A stretch of 64,000 nt of DNA from Bacillota bacterium (GCA_029572815.1 JAKPUQ010000089.1:124001-188000); one strand, 5' to 3'; positions 45,947 to 55,417 are shown, counted from the first letter of the stretch. Numbers and translations: made by a program. Notes: a model not told the origin generated them from the sequence alone.

Positions 45947-47062
45947 TTACTTTTTCGCTTCACCGTTGTCGGCGGGAGCATTCTGTGACTTTTGCGGAGG
46001 AGGGGGTCCCTGAACGGGTGCCCTGTTCTGCGGAGGCATCTGCTGGGGAGCAGGATAAACGGGAGGCGCCTGCATGGGAGGCACCGCAGGTCTTACGGGT
46101 CTGGGGTGCTTGGCACGGTGTTTTTCCGCTATCTTAGAGAAGAGCTTCACCAGCTTTGCGATGATGAATGCAGCTATACCGATGAGGAGCAGGTAGGGGA
46201 GCACCCTTATGATAACGAAGAGCAGATTTTCAAGGAATTCAAGGAAGGTATCCCAGGTCTCAGAGGCGGTGTTCTTCAGTCTCTGTCCGAAGGTATCGGT
46301 CTTCTTTACCACAGGCTTGTCGGTGTACTCTCTTACCTCGTTCACCGAGAGGTTCACATAGGAGTAGGCGACATCGTTCTCGATAGTGTTCATGCGTGTC
46401 TTGAGCACGCCTATCTGTACCTGTATATCCGTCAGCTCGTTCTCGTACTTTATGGCGTCAGCTTCGTTCTTTATGCCCTCCAGAAGCTCAAGATAGCGTT
46501 TCTCCTTTGCCTCGTAGATGGCAAGAGTAGTCTTCAGGTCAGAGTACTCTGTGCTGAGATTGTCCACAGTTGCGTTCTTCCTGCGGAGGTCGCCCGCTGC
46601 CTCGATATCGCTGCAAAAGCTGTCGTAGCTTGCGCTGGGGACTCTTATGACAGCGCTGAGGCTCTTCCATTTTTCGTCCTCGGTGTAGAGCCATTTGCTG
46701 GAATCGCCGCCGTCGGAGTAGACCTCGCTCTCGATAAATCCGTTGTACTTTTCGATTAGCTCATGGATACTGTCAAGGGACTTATCGAAATCGAGAACAT
46801 CAATGCTCATATCGCATGAGTAGACCAGCATTTTTGTGTCTATGAGCTTTGGCACCGACTGCTTGTAGCTCATAGCGGCGGTGCTATCGCTGTTTTCGGC
46901 GTCAGCGGACTCTGCCGCAGCGGTTTCATTTTCAGCGTAATTCCCCACAATGAATTCACCGTTTCGAGGTGTTTTGGCATTCTCTTGTTTATCGCTTCCG
47001 CAGGCTGTGAGGGAGAGGGTTCCTGCTAAAGCTAATATTGCCAATGTTCGTTTCATGTTCAC
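45947..47062 (-). CDS. DUF4349 lipoprotein
   Basis: A 371-residue lipoprotein with signal peptide ending SLTAC (C21). The DUF4349 domain (about 75-285) contains YSCDMSIDVLD, AVIRVPSASYDSF, a long coiled coil (LSTEYSDLKTTLAIYEAKE) and the final SYVNLSVNE strand. A membrane span follows (about 282-308), then a Pro/Gln-rich C-terminal tail (PPMQAPPVYPAPQQM). The function of the family is unknown. Both a lipid anchor and a C-terminal membrane span mean the domain is held close to the outer membrane face. GGAG lies nine bases before the ATG at 47062. Confidence 0.85.
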   Translation of the reverse strand: MNMKRTLAILALAGTLSLTACGSDKQENAKTPRNGEFIVGNYAENETAAAESADAENSDSTAAMSYKQSVPKLIDTKMLVYSCDMSIDVLDFDKSLDSIHELIEKYNGFIESEVYSDGGDSSKWLYTEDEKWKSLSAVIRVPSASYDSFCSDIEAAGDLRRKNATVDNLSTEYSDLKTTLAIYEAKEKRYLELLEGIKNEADAIKYENELTDIQVQIGVLKTRMNTIENDVAYSYVNLSVNEVREYTDKPVVKKTDTFGQRLKNTASETWDTFLEFLENLLFVIIRVLPYLLLIGIAAFIIAKLVKLFSKIAEKHRAKHPRPVRPAVPPMQAPPVYPAPQQMPPQNRAPVQGPPPPQKSQNAPADNGEAKK

Positions 47063-47091
47063 ACACTCCTTTAGAGGGATTTTATACTAAC

Positions 47092-47120
47092 ATAATACCA
47101 TTTTGGGTGTGGAAAGTCAA
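47092..47120 (-). promoter_or_regulatory. SigA-type promoter for DUF4349 gene
   Basis: On the minus strand TTGACT (47120-47115) and TATTAT (47097-47092), 17-bp spacer, TGG extended -10. Confidence 0.68.
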
Positions 47121-47201
47121 TGAATATATCATAACAAGAGTATTGATATTTGTTTACAACTTATAAAGAAAAAGTTATCGGCGGTAAGAGAAAACAAAAC
47201 A

Positions 47202-47226
47202 GGGGACGCACAACTGTGCGCCCCCC
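47202..47226 (-). terminator. Terminator after histidine kinase gene
   Basis: Stem GGGGNCGCACA / TGTGCGNCCCC (47202-47224 area); on the minus strand it is followed by TGTTTTGTTTT. Ends the permease-ATPase-regulator-kinase unit. Confidence 0.7.
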
Positions 47227-47243
47227 GCTGTATCAGCTGTTTA

Positions 47244-48477
47244 TCATTCGGGCTTGCGGCAGACCACCGTTACTCTCATGGTGCCGGAAGCCGTATCCGC
47301 GTATATATCGCCGTTCATGAGAGCCATGAGCCTGCGGCAGATATACAGTCCCAGACCGCTTCCGCTCTGGCTGCCTGCGTTGGAGCCCCGCCAGAAGCTG
47401 TCGAAAATATGGGGCAGCTCTTCATCGGGCAGAGTGCAGCCTGTATTGGCAACGGTTATGAGGCGGCAGTCCTCCTCCTCTGAGAAGCTTACGGAAATTC
47501 TTCTTCCGTCGCCATATTTCACGGCGTTTTCCATGATGTTCTGGAGCACCTCCACCAGCCTGTCGGGGTCTCCCGAAAGCATACAGTCACCGTATTTCTC
47601 TATGTTGAACTCCGTTCCCGTAACAGAAAGCTTGTCGGAGTAATAGTTCTCTATCTCACCCATGACCTCGGAGAGATAGAACTCGCCGCTGTTGACGTCA
47701 AAGTCCATGAAGTCGCCGCTGAGATTGGCGGAGAGCTCCTTGACTATACCCTCTATCTCGTCAGCCTTGGCGTCGATGCTGTCCGCGGCGGAGCGCTGCT
47801 TGTCGGCGGTGGTGTATATACCCTTTGACAGCGCCTTTGCGTAGAGCTTTATGGCAGCCAGGGGAGTCTTTATATCGTGGGAAAGCGAAAGCAGGAAGGT
47901 CTTTTCGTTCCTTGCGTATTCCAGCTCTCGCTGACGGGAGTGCTCAAGCTCCTGACGGAGCATATCAAGTCCCCAGATGAAGCGTCCGAAATAGCGGCTC
48001 TTTTTCTCCTTGAGGGGGGAGAGTGAGGTTACCCTTTGAGAGCTTTTCGGGAAGCCCGCTTATTTCGTTGAATGGCTTTATAATGCTCCTTCTGATATAG
48101 AGGAGTATACCGATGACCGCGGCGGCGAAAAGGAGAAGGAACACGTTCATAAGTATGAGGGTTCGCCTGCTGTCAGGGCTTTCCGAGTCGGTGTACTCTA
48201 TCCGCCAGAGCTGTCCGTTTATCTCTCTTATAAGGTATTCGCTGTCGGAGCTGTAAAAGTCGGGGCTTCCGTCATAGCTGTATATCCCCGTGATGTGCGG
48301 GTAGTCCGCGGCGCTGACCTTCGTCCCCTGTGAGAGCTCCCGCTCTATGCGGCTTACCTCCACCTTGTAGAGGGGCTGCGCGAGCTTTTCGCTTTTCAGC
48401 ATTACTGCGTCAAGAATGACTATGACCGCAGCCATGATGATAAGGGCTGCGGCTATTATCCTGTTGAAGCCCTTCAT
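47244..48477 (-). pseudogene. Sensor histidine kinase, apparent frameshift
   Basis: Two frames join into a 410-residue kinase if one base is removed from the run of six at 48014-48019, giving GNLTLPLKEKKSRYFGRF. Layout: membrane span (about 8-27), extracellular sensor of about 85 residues, second span (about 108-130), HAMP-like linker, dimerisation helix with SLSHDIKTPLAAIK, N box QNIMENAVKYG and G box GSGLGLYICRR. It follows the response regulator with one base between, and its ribosome site lies inside that gene. The break falls in the HAMP linker. Sequencing error is likely. Confidence 0.85.
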
Positions 48478-48478
48478 A

Positions 48479-49144
48479 TCAGCCCTCCCAGCGGTAGCCC
48501 TTGCCCCAGACGGTGATTATCTTTTCGGGCACCTTGGGGTCCTTCTCTATCTTCTGGCGGAGCCATTTGATATGGACGGTGAGGGTCTGGGGCTCGGATT
48601 CGCTGTCTGCGCCCCATATCCTGCTGAAGATGAGCTCCTTGCCGAGAGTCTGCCCCTTGTTGGCGATGAGCAGGTGCAGCAGCTCAAATTCCTTTGCGGT
48701 AAGATTGAGGGGAGCACCGTCCTTCTCGGCAGTGCCCTCGGAGAGATTGAGGACTATGCCTCTGTCGGATATCGTGTCCATAGCAAGTCTGCGCCTGAAA
48801 ATGCCCTTTATCTTGGCTATGAGTATGTCAATATCATAGGGCTTTTCGATGTAGTCGTCCGCTCCCTGGAGGATACCGCTGAGCTTATCCTCCTTGTCTG
48901 TCCTTGCGGTGAGCATGATTATGGGAGTATTGTCCCTTTCCCTTATCCTGCGGCAGACCGCAAAGCCGTCCATGTCGGGGAGCATTATATCAAGCAGGAC
49001 AAGCCTTGCCCCGTATTTTTCAAACAGGGACAAGGCTTTCGCAGCTGTGGGAGCTGTGCTGACGGTGTAATCCTCAGCGCGGAGAAATTCACTCAGAAGT
49101 CCGCTCAGCTCCTCATTGTCTTCAACTATAAGTATATCTACCAT
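48479..49144 (-). CDS. OmpR-family response regulator
   Basis: A 221-residue regulator. The receiver domain has acidic residues at VEDNEE, phosphoacceptor D52 in LLDIMLPDMDG and the conserved lysine in YIEKPYD. The C-terminal winged helix contains LTAKEFELLHLLI and VHIKWLRQKIE, typical of OmpR/PhoB DNA binding. The ATG at 49144 is used because the frame further upstream has no family match. It likely controls the adjacent ATPase-permease genes and is phosphorylated by the kinase downstream. Confidence 0.9.
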   Translation of the reverse strand: MVDILIVEDNEELSGLLSEFLRAEDYTVSTAPTAAKALSLFEKYGARLVLLDIMLPDMDGFAVCRRIRERDNTPIIMLTARTDKEDKLSGILQGADDYIEKPYDIDILIAKIKGIFRRRLAMDTISDRGIVLNLSEGTAEKDGAPLNLTAKEFELLHLLIANKGQTLGKELIFSRIWGADSESEPQTLTVHIKWLRQKIEKDPKVPEKIITVWGKGYRWEG

Positions 49145-49213
49145 TTTACCAACCCATTTCCATAAGCCAGTTATTGAGACCGCGCTCGCGGTCATGGAGC
49201 GGCTGCTCTTTTT

Positions 49214-49909
49214 TTATATTATACTCCCCCTGATGTTTCCGTCAACTATGTACAGCACCCTTGAGCACTTTGCAGCCACCTTTGAATCATGAGTTACCAG
49301 CATGATGGTAGTTCCCTCGCTGTTGAGCTTGGTGAGCTCCTCCATTACCTCGTCCGAGGAGGTGCGGTTGAGAGCGCCTGTGGGCTCGTCGGCGAATATC
49401 ATCTGCGGGTCGTTTATCATGCTGCGGCAGATGCAGGCTCTCTGGAGCTGTCCGCCCGAGACCTCGTTTATGTCATTCTCGCATATCTCGCTGATACCCA
49501 GCTTGTGCATAAGGTCCTGACCGCGCCTGAGTATCTCTTTGCGGCTCTCCTTTTTCCTGGTGGACTTCACCGCGGGGAGTGTGATATTGTCGATGATGGA
49601 AAGGTTCTTCATCATGTACATTTGCTGGAAGATGAAACCCATATCGTCCAGTCTCATTTCCGCAAGGCTGTTTTCGCTCTGCTCCGAAAGGCTCTTGCCG
49701 CAGAACTTCACATCGCCTGCGGTCATCTTGTCCATGCCGGAAACGGTGTAGAGCAGGGTGGACTTGCCGGAGCCCGAGGGCCCCATGACAGCCACCATTT
49801 CCCCCTTGTCGATGCTGAAGCTGACGTTTCTCAGCACGTTGTTCTGTCTCTTGTTTATGATATATGTCTTGCAGAGGTCCTTTACCTCCAGTATTCTGTT
49901 ATTGCTCAT
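49214..49909 (-). CDS. ABC transporter ATPase (MacB/BceA class)
   Basis: A 231-residue ATPase: Walker A GPSGSGKST, Q loop IFQQMYMMKNL, signature VSGGQLQR, Walker B MIFADEPTGALN and switch LVTHDSK. It belongs to the class that pairs with FtsX-type permeases in peptide sensing, detoxification or mechanotransmission. The ATG at 49909 has AAGGAG eight bases upstream; the one at 49915 is too close. The permease gene ends 13 bp upstream. Confidence 0.9.
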   Translation of the reverse strand: MSNNRILEVKDLCKTYIINKRQNNVLRNVSFSIDKGEMVAVMGPSGSGKSTLLYTVSGMDKMTAGDVKFCGKSLSEQSENSLAEMRLDDMGFIFQQMYMMKNLSIIDNITLPAVKSTRKKESRKEILRRGQDLMHKLGISEICENDINEVSGGQLQRACICRSMINDPQMIFADEPTGALNRTSSDEVMEELTKLNSEGTTIMLVTHDSKVAAKCSRVLYIVDGNIRGSII

Positions 49910-49922
49910 TTTCATATCTCCT

Positions 49923-52294
49923 TTATTCTATGTCGGAAGTATCCGAGGCTTTGATGGTCTTCATGTACATGGCTGTGAGGTATGCCCCCCAGGACTGTTG
50001 CCGCCGCTATGATAACGGGGTAGACCGCGAAGACCTCCACAGGCTTTATGTTGTATTCCACGCCGTCAATGGCACCCATTATGCCGAATATGGGGTCTAT
50101 GCACAGCCTTGTGACGGGTGTGCTGAGCAGTATCGCCAGCACTGCCGCGATGGCAGCCGAGATAAGGAACCTGAGAGTGTGCTGCCTTCTCACGGATCTG
50201 CTCTTGAAGCCCATTGCCTTCATGAGAGCTATCTCGGGCTTCTCCTTTGAGATGAATGAGCGCTCCATGAGTACCGAGATCATGATGACGATGATAACTA
50301 TGATGAGCAGTACGAAGACCTTGACTCCGTTGATGGTGTCCTTTACGCCCTCGCCTATGCAGCTCATTACAAAGCCGTCCGTATCGTCAACGTACTTGGT
50401 ATCGAATATATCCTTTACCCTGCTTATGCGGCTTTTTATCTCCTCTTCGTCGGGAGAGTCGTCGAAATCTATCTGAAATCCCATAACCTGACTTACAGCT
50501 GAGTCGGGAATCTTGAGGCTTTCGTGGAAGCGTCCCGTTTCGCCCAGCTTCACCATGCTCTGGAAAAGGGCTGTGACGATGTATTCGTCTGTTTTTTCGT
50601 TGATGGTGATGTTTACTTTGTCCCCTATACCTGCTTCCAGCTTCTCCGCAACGGAGCTGGTGAGCGCTATCTCGTTGCTGTATTTTGGCGCATAGCCCTC
50701 GGAGTAGCTGTAGTCTGAAGCCTTTGTGTCCTTGCAGTACAGGAATGTGGGAGAGAGCTTGTTCCCCTTGAACTCCACGGCGGGAGAGACAAGACCCTCA
50801 GCGTGTACGCTGCACGGCAGACCGTTGTCGGTAAGCTTCTTCTCTATCTTGTCACACTGTTCCGTAACAGTGGTCTCACCTGTCATTACTTCCATTATCA
50901 TATCCGTGTCGGTGATGTAGATGTCGCTGTCGGTTGAGCACATAAGGGGCAGCAGCTTCCTGCTTGCAAGGGTGTTGCCCGTGTTGGCAAGGCACATTAC
51001 CAGGAGCAGGCAGACTGTGAATATCACTGTCATTACGCCGAACTGCTTCGGGCTGCTGAACACATCATTGAGTGCAAGGAAGCCCGTGGCGCCAAGCTTG
51101 CTCTTTCCCAGTCTGAGCAGTCCCTTCTTTTTGAATCTCTCGCCTGTCTGACCGCTTCTCACGGCATCGATGGGGGAGAGCTTCTTTATCTTTCGTGTAC
51201 ATCTCCAGCAGAACGCCAGGATCACGAGAACTACCGCAAGACTGCACAGGATACCCACCGCAGCGGAGCTGTCGCTGCCAAGGTACATTTTTCTGCTGAC
51301 TGAACTGAGCAGCATATTTCCGAAGGGTATGCTGAGGAAGAAGCCTATGACCGCGCCTATTGCCGCGATACCCAGATACTTCACCAGGAAGAGTCCTCTT
51401 ACCGAGCGGTTTTTGAGTCCGAGAGCCTTCATGACCCCCTATCTCTCTGAACTCCTCATTGATGGTGAAGCTGATAGTGAATCTCAGCATCACAAAAGAT
51501 ACCAGTATCAGGCAGACGCTTACGATGAGCAGCAATCCTGCAACGATGGTATTCATTATATAAGATGTCCTGATAACAGATATGCCGAAGTTCAGGACAG
51601 TATCGGGAATATCGGAAAGGTCCGATTCCAGAGCTTTCGCATCGGGACCGTTTACGTAAAATACAGCAGCGCTGTTGTTCTCCTTCGCCTTTTCATCGGC
51701 TGCCAGCTTTTCATAGTCCTCATTGTTCATTATGATACGGGGATTGGTCATCATATCCGAGCCAAGGAAGGCGTCCTTGCCGATACCTGCATATTCAAGC
51801 ACCAGTTCCGTATCTCCTATCTTCAGCTGTATTTCATCACCGCTTTCAAAGTTTGTCCCGTTGAGAATACAGCCTGTGAGATAAGCCTTTCCCCGGGGAA
51901 CGCTCTTTATTATCTCGTTGTCCTTGTCGAAGTAATTGATCTGAGCGTTGTCGATGGAGAGCGCCAGACCAACACTGCTGAATTCATCAAGCTTTTCGCC
52001 GTTGCGGGTAAGGTCATTGTCATGGAATACAAGCTGTTTCTCTGTGCGGAAGTCGCTGACATTGGGCTTCTCCGAGAGCATATCGGCGATAGCATCAGGG
52101 TCCTTTGAGAGGCTGATGATGAAGTGGTCGCTCATGTTTGCCTTCTCGAAGTAATTGTCCAGGCCGTTCATGACGGCGATGATGTTGTTGACGCTGCTGG
52201 CTGCGAACATAGTCGCCATTATCACAAACAGCAGCAGTATGATGTTCATGGTCTTTTTGCGTTTCAGGTCTTTTTTCAGAATCCTCAGAAACAT
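49923..52294 (-). pseudogene. FtsX-type ABC permease, two apparent frameshifts
   Basis: Partner of the ATPase. Three frames join into 789 residues if one base is removed from each run at 51435-51439 (giving REIGVMKALGLK) and 49985-49990 (giving TVLGAYLTAMYMK). The first membrane span is near residues 13-33, then an extracellular region to about 225, three spans (about 230-350), a further span pair, a second extracellular region and three last spans. Two FtsX domains in one chain are typical of clostridial permeases of this group. The ATG at 52294 is placed six bases after GAGGG. Probable roles are antimicrobial peptide removal or envelope-stress sensing with the linked two-component system. 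Confidence 0.8.
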
Positions 52295-52394
52295 ATTCAT
52301 CCCTCGCTTTCTGTGACTATATCTTAGCATGGGAATTATTAAATAATCCTTAAATGTATTTCGGCAGGTGATTTTTCACCTGATACAGCCGAAA

Positions 52395-52420
52395 ACAGCC
52401 TGCAACGCTGTGCAGGCTGT
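52395..52420. other. Perfect 10-bp hairpin upstream of permease operon
   Basis: Arms ACAGCCTGCA and TGCAGGCTGT with a 6-nt loop, in the gap between the divergent permease and hypothetical genes. It lies upstream of the permease start on the minus strand and could be a leader element or operator. Confidence 0.4.
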
Positions 52421-52535
52421 GCATTTGTTCCGAAATATCCGGAGCTGCTGTGCTCCTTGTCAGTTTTATAGATTATACCACATAATAGAATTAATAGCAA
52501 GAAGCACAGAGTGAAAGTTGATGTTACGTAGCGTA

Positions 52536-52565
52536 TTGACATTTTACGCTTTATCGGAGTATAAT
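52536..52565 (+). promoter_or_regulatory. SigA-type promoter for hypothetical gene
   Basis: TTGACA (52536-52541) and TATAAT (52560-52565), 18-bp spacer. The expected start near 52572 excludes the ATG at 52570 as a translation start. Confidence 0.8.
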
Positions 52566-52606
52566 CAGAATGAACAAACAAACGAATCTGAAAAAGAGTT
52601 GGGAAA

Positions 52607-53133
52607 ATGCTGTTCATACAGAGGATAAAACTTGTATATCACAAGGACGTGAGATATGCAAATTATGCACAGCAGCGCCGCGCCATACGCTTCATGAAGG
52701 TGGAGAAGCCCAAAAAAGTCTTGAGGGCGGAGAGATATGCTATTTTGACCACGAGCTTAGCCAGAGCACGGAAGGCATATCCGAGAACAGTCGGAGATCC
52801 AATGTCTACGGCGAAAACGGCTTCTACAACGGCAGGGGAGACTGTGGACTTTTCGGTCATAAGATAGCGATACTCCCCGATAACGGTGGCTATCAGGTGC
52901 ATTACGCATTGCACATGGACAAGTCGTATTACACACCTAAGTTCACCCTCAGGGACGGCGAGTACGGGCGGATAGTCTTCAATGAGAGATGTGTCTATTT
53001 TGATGACGGAGGCTGGTACTATGTGCTGGGAACCTACAATCTCCTCTGCTGCGGCACTGAAAAGTTCTCGTCGAAGATGTTTTTCCGAAAGGAGACGGAC
53101 TATTATTTTGAGGATATGAAGTATCTCAGTTAA
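52607..53133 (+). pseudogene. Hypothetical protein, apparent frameshift
   Basis: No recognised family. The first part (52607 onward, MLFIQRIKLVYHKDVRY) and the later part (YFDHELSQSTEG to EDMKYLS) are in different frames. Adding one A to the run of six at 52712-52717 joins them into 175 residues (VEKPKKSLEGGEICY). The frame starting at 52570 has poor codon use before the join and begins at the predicted transcription start. A small soluble protein rich in Tyr and Gly results. Evidence for this frameshift is weaker than for the others, as there is no family to compare. Confidence 0.5.
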
Positions 53134-53137
53134 GTAA

Positions 53138-53172
53138 AAAAGTCACAGGATCAGACATATCCTGTGACTTTT
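53138..53172. terminator. Rho-independent terminator
   Basis: A 14-bp stem (53138-53151 with 53159-53172; core GTCACAGGAT / ATCCTGTGAC) flanked by A and T runs; probably works in both directions. Confidence 0.88.
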
Positions 53173-53237
53173 CTGATGCATAATAGGCTTGCTTTTTGAA
53201 ATACAGAAATAAAATATTGAAAAACGATAATTTTATA

Positions 53238-53266
53238 TTGACAAATGATATTTTGTGTGGTATAAT
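53238..53266 (+). promoter_or_regulatory. Strong SigA-type promoter
   Basis: Consensus TTGACA (53238-53243) and TATAAT (53261-53266), 17-bp spacer, TGG extended -10, about 35 bp before the gene. Confidence 0.88.
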
Positions 53267-53300
53267 ATAGGCATGATAAAGATCAAGGAGGTCATTTGTT

Positions 53301-54455
53301 ATGCTTCAGAACCTGTTAATTGAGATTTTCTTCTTTGGAGTATTCTTAATTTTCCCTATGATCCTTTGCGTAAGGAACTGCTATTTTGCATTCAAGTTTC
53401 CACATCTGACCGCTGAAGAGAAAGCTGCGCACAAACATCATAAACTCTCAGAAAAAATAAACGATCTGGCGATTATTCATCTGGGCACACTTTGCTCCTT
53501 TTTATGGATCTATATTGTCCTGTTAGGCACCAGAGTTGTCTCCATCGATTACGATAAGCCTGCCTATGTAGGATATTTCCATAACGTGCTGCACAGCGAA
53601 TACGGGATCACAGTAAAAATAACGCTCTTTATTGCGCTTGTTTCACTGACAGTTATGGCTTCTTTCAAACCGGAAAAGATACCGCCGCTTCCTCAGGCTC
53701 TCTGCTTTGGATTTACCATTCTCGGAGAGATACTGTTCAGCTTCGTTATAATTCAGCTTGGAATCAATTACTCTATACTCATACTTCCGCTTGCATTTTA
53801 TCTTGGCAATTTATTGATAATAACTGCAAAACTTACAAGGAGATATATCGTTGCACACCTTGAATACAAGAAGAGCCATGATACGGTATATCGCTTTAAA
53901 ATAGCTGAGAAGCTGGAAGAAAAGCTGTCAGGCGCAGCTGCTCTTACTGCTTTCCACTTCCTTATGATACTTCCTGCCGCACTTATTCTGATAATGCTGT
54001 ATGTTATTCTCGGACAGGGGGCCGACGGCGTGATAAAGGCATTCACCATGACGGCTGACTGGACGTTTTCCAAGCAGATACCGCCTCCTCCCATCGACTA
54101 TGAAGGTCATTATCTCTGTACTGTTGCAGCAGGCGGACATGAAAAAATAGTCAAGCCTGTACGTTACGGAAAACGCCGTGGTGAGACTATCGTTGTCAAC
54201 CGTCAGCTTCTTGCCTCCAATGCCTTTGAGGACCTTATAATGGAAAGAACGCCCCGCTTCCACAGGGCTGTCCGCAGCTTCTACGATAAGCACGGTTATC
54301 CTGTCTCAAGATACATAACCACCCGTACCCGTGCTGATGTAGTTTACTTTATAATGAAGCCTCTTGAATGGCTGTTCATATTGTTCCTGTACACATTTGA
54401 CACTCATCCCGAAAACCGTATTGCCGTCCAGTATTCGGACTACAATAAAAAATGA
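53301..54455 (+). CDS. Membrane protein, probable DUF6688 family
   Basis: A 384-residue protein with an N-terminal span (about 5-24), further spans near 60-75, 100-118, 130-150, 155-175 and 208-232, and a C-terminal soluble domain (about 245-360). That domain contains GHYLCTVAAGGHEKIVKP, VNRQLLASNAFEDL and MKPLEWLFILFLYTFD, which match my memory of DUF6688, function unknown. AAGGAGG precedes the ATG. The gene stands alone between its own promoter and terminator. Confidence 0.68.
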   Translation: MLQNLLIEIFFFGVFLIFPMILCVRNCYFAFKFPHLTAEEKAAHKHHKLSEKINDLAIIHLGTLCSFLWIYIVLLGTRVVSIDYDKPAYVGYFHNVLHSEYGITVKITLFIALVSLTVMASFKPEKIPPLPQALCFGFTILGEILFSFVIIQLGINYSILILPLAFYLGNLLIITAKLTRRYIVAHLEYKKSHDTVYRFKIAEKLEEKLSGAAALTAFHFLMILPAALILIMLYVILGQGADGVIKAFTMTADWTFSKQIPPPPIDYEGHYLCTVAAGGHEKIVKPVRYGKRRGETIVVNRQLLASNAFEDLIMERTPRFHRAVRSFYDKHGYPVSRYITTRTRADVVYFIMKPLEWLFILFLYTFDTHPENRIAVQYSDYNKK

Positions 54456-54464
54456 ATCTTATGT

Positions 54465-54488
54465 CCCCGCAGCTGCGGGGGCTTTTTT
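54465..54488 (+). terminator. Rho-independent terminator
   Basis: Self-complementary CCCCGCAGCTGCGGGG (54465-54480) followed by GCTTTTTT. Confidence 0.85.
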
Positions 54489-54513
54489 ATCAGGGAAATA
54501 TCAGGAAACAACG

Positions 54514-54543
54514 AAAAAAGCACTTCTGAAAATTCAGAAGTGC
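54514..54543 (-). terminator. Terminator of tRNA operon
   Basis: Stem GCACTTCTGA / TCAGAAGTGC (54520-54529 with 54534-54543), loop of four; on the minus strand it is followed by six T residues. It lies just past tRNA-His. Confidence 0.88.
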
Positions 54544-54555
54544 CTGTTTCATGAG

Positions 54556-54630
54556 GGTGGGAGATGGGATTCGAACCCACGGTCTTCGGGACCACAATCC
54601 GACGCTTTAACCAGCTAAGCTACACCCACC
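54556..54630 (-). tRNA. tRNA-His (GTG)
   Basis: Cloverleaf on the minus strand with anticodon loop TTGTGGT (anticodon GTG), D arm GCTT/AAGC, T arm GTGGG-TTCGAAT-CCCAT. The extra 5-prime G at 54630 (position -1) faces C73, the histidine identity feature. CCA is not encoded. I see an A-C pair at the base of the anticodon stem and one U-U in the acceptor stem. Confidence 0.88.
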
Positions 54631-54693
54631 ATATTCAATAAATAAAAACGAAGCTCTCCATTAGATGGAGTCATATAACGGAGAGTTTCGGTG

Positions 54694-54770
54694 TGGCGCG
54701 CCTTGCTGGATTCGAACCAGCGGCTTACTGCTTAGAAGGCAGTTACTCTATCCAGCTGAGTTAAAGGCGC
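54694..54770 (-). tRNA. tRNA-Arg (TCT)
   Basis: Acceptor GCGCCTT / AAGGCGC, anticodon stem ACTGC / GCAGT around loop CTTCTAA (anticodon TCT, reads AGA/AGG), T loop TTCGAAT. CCA is encoded at 54696-54694. A hairpin (54649-54659 with 54680-54690) lies between this gene and tRNA-His and may mark a processing site. Confidence 0.93.
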
Positions 54771-54804
54771 ACAGAAAACTTTAGCAGCCATAGCTGCTAA
54801 TGAT

Positions 54805-54878
<74 letters not shown>

Positions 54879-54898
54879 ACGGCGTTTCAACAGAAAAT

Positions 54899-54927
54899 AT
54901 TGTATCATAATCAGAGCGGATTGTCAA
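54899..54927 (-). promoter_or_regulatory. Promoter of tRNA operon
   Basis: On the minus strand TTGACA (54927-54922) and TACAAT (54904-54899), 17-bp spacer, TGA before the -10. The rest of 54928-55261 holds no supported gene. Confidence 0.8.
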
Positions 54928-55261
54928 TAGCAGTTCTGAAAAACAGTCACATTGACTAAATTTTTCTTCGGTACTGCGGCAGCGAAAGTCAAAATGCCGA
55001 TTATGCCTATTCGGGCTGAAATTTTTTGAAAACAGTTGTCACAATTCGGGCTTTTGAAACGTCTAATATTATAGGAAGTAATTTCCCTACAGGATTAAGT
55101 GACAGATTTGTTATAAAAAAGTCACGTTAATGTCATCTTGACAGTGTAAGATATAAGAGAACTATGAAAAAGGCGGCTGAAGCGGCTGCAAAACTCTCAT
55201 GAGCTTACCGGACATATATATTCCATATAGTAAAGAAAGAGTAAAAATCTACTGTGGGATA

Positions 55262-55290
55262 TTGACAATGGTTTGTCAATGATGTATTAT
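55262..55290 (+). promoter_or_regulatory. Promoter with inverted repeat over -35
   Basis: TTGACA (55262-55267) and TATTAT (55285-55290), 17-bp spacer. TTGACA-N6-TGTCAA (55262-55279) is an inverted repeat covering the -35 and may be a repressor site. The leader of about 120 nt contains GCATACC (55351) and GGTATGC (55397), which can pair next to the ribosome site. Confidence 0.6.
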
Positions 55291-55417
55291 ATTAAAATGA
55301 GGGGAAGTCTACCGCGGCTGACGCTACCTGTTCATAGTACAAATAAACTCGCATACCGATGCACAAAAGTGTGATTTTGATTTGTGTATATAGTGTGGTA
55401 TGCACAGGAGTGGGACT

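Noticed and set aside
49912-49984. Natural C-terminus of the permease as read in the uncorrected frame
   Set aside because: The tail after the C run at 49985 is not membrane-like; removing one base gives the expected hydrophobic end and a stop at 49923.
52339-52617. Short minus-strand frame upstream of the permease operon
   Set aside because: It overlaps hairpins and the promoter of the divergent gene, has no ribosome site and no recognisable pattern.
52570-52713. N-terminus starting at ATG 52570
   Set aside because: The start coincides with the predicted transcription start and the codon use is poor; the frame from 52607 fits better.
55164-55202. Twelve-codon frame in the gap after the tRNA genes
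   Set aside because: No ribosome site and too short to separate from chance.
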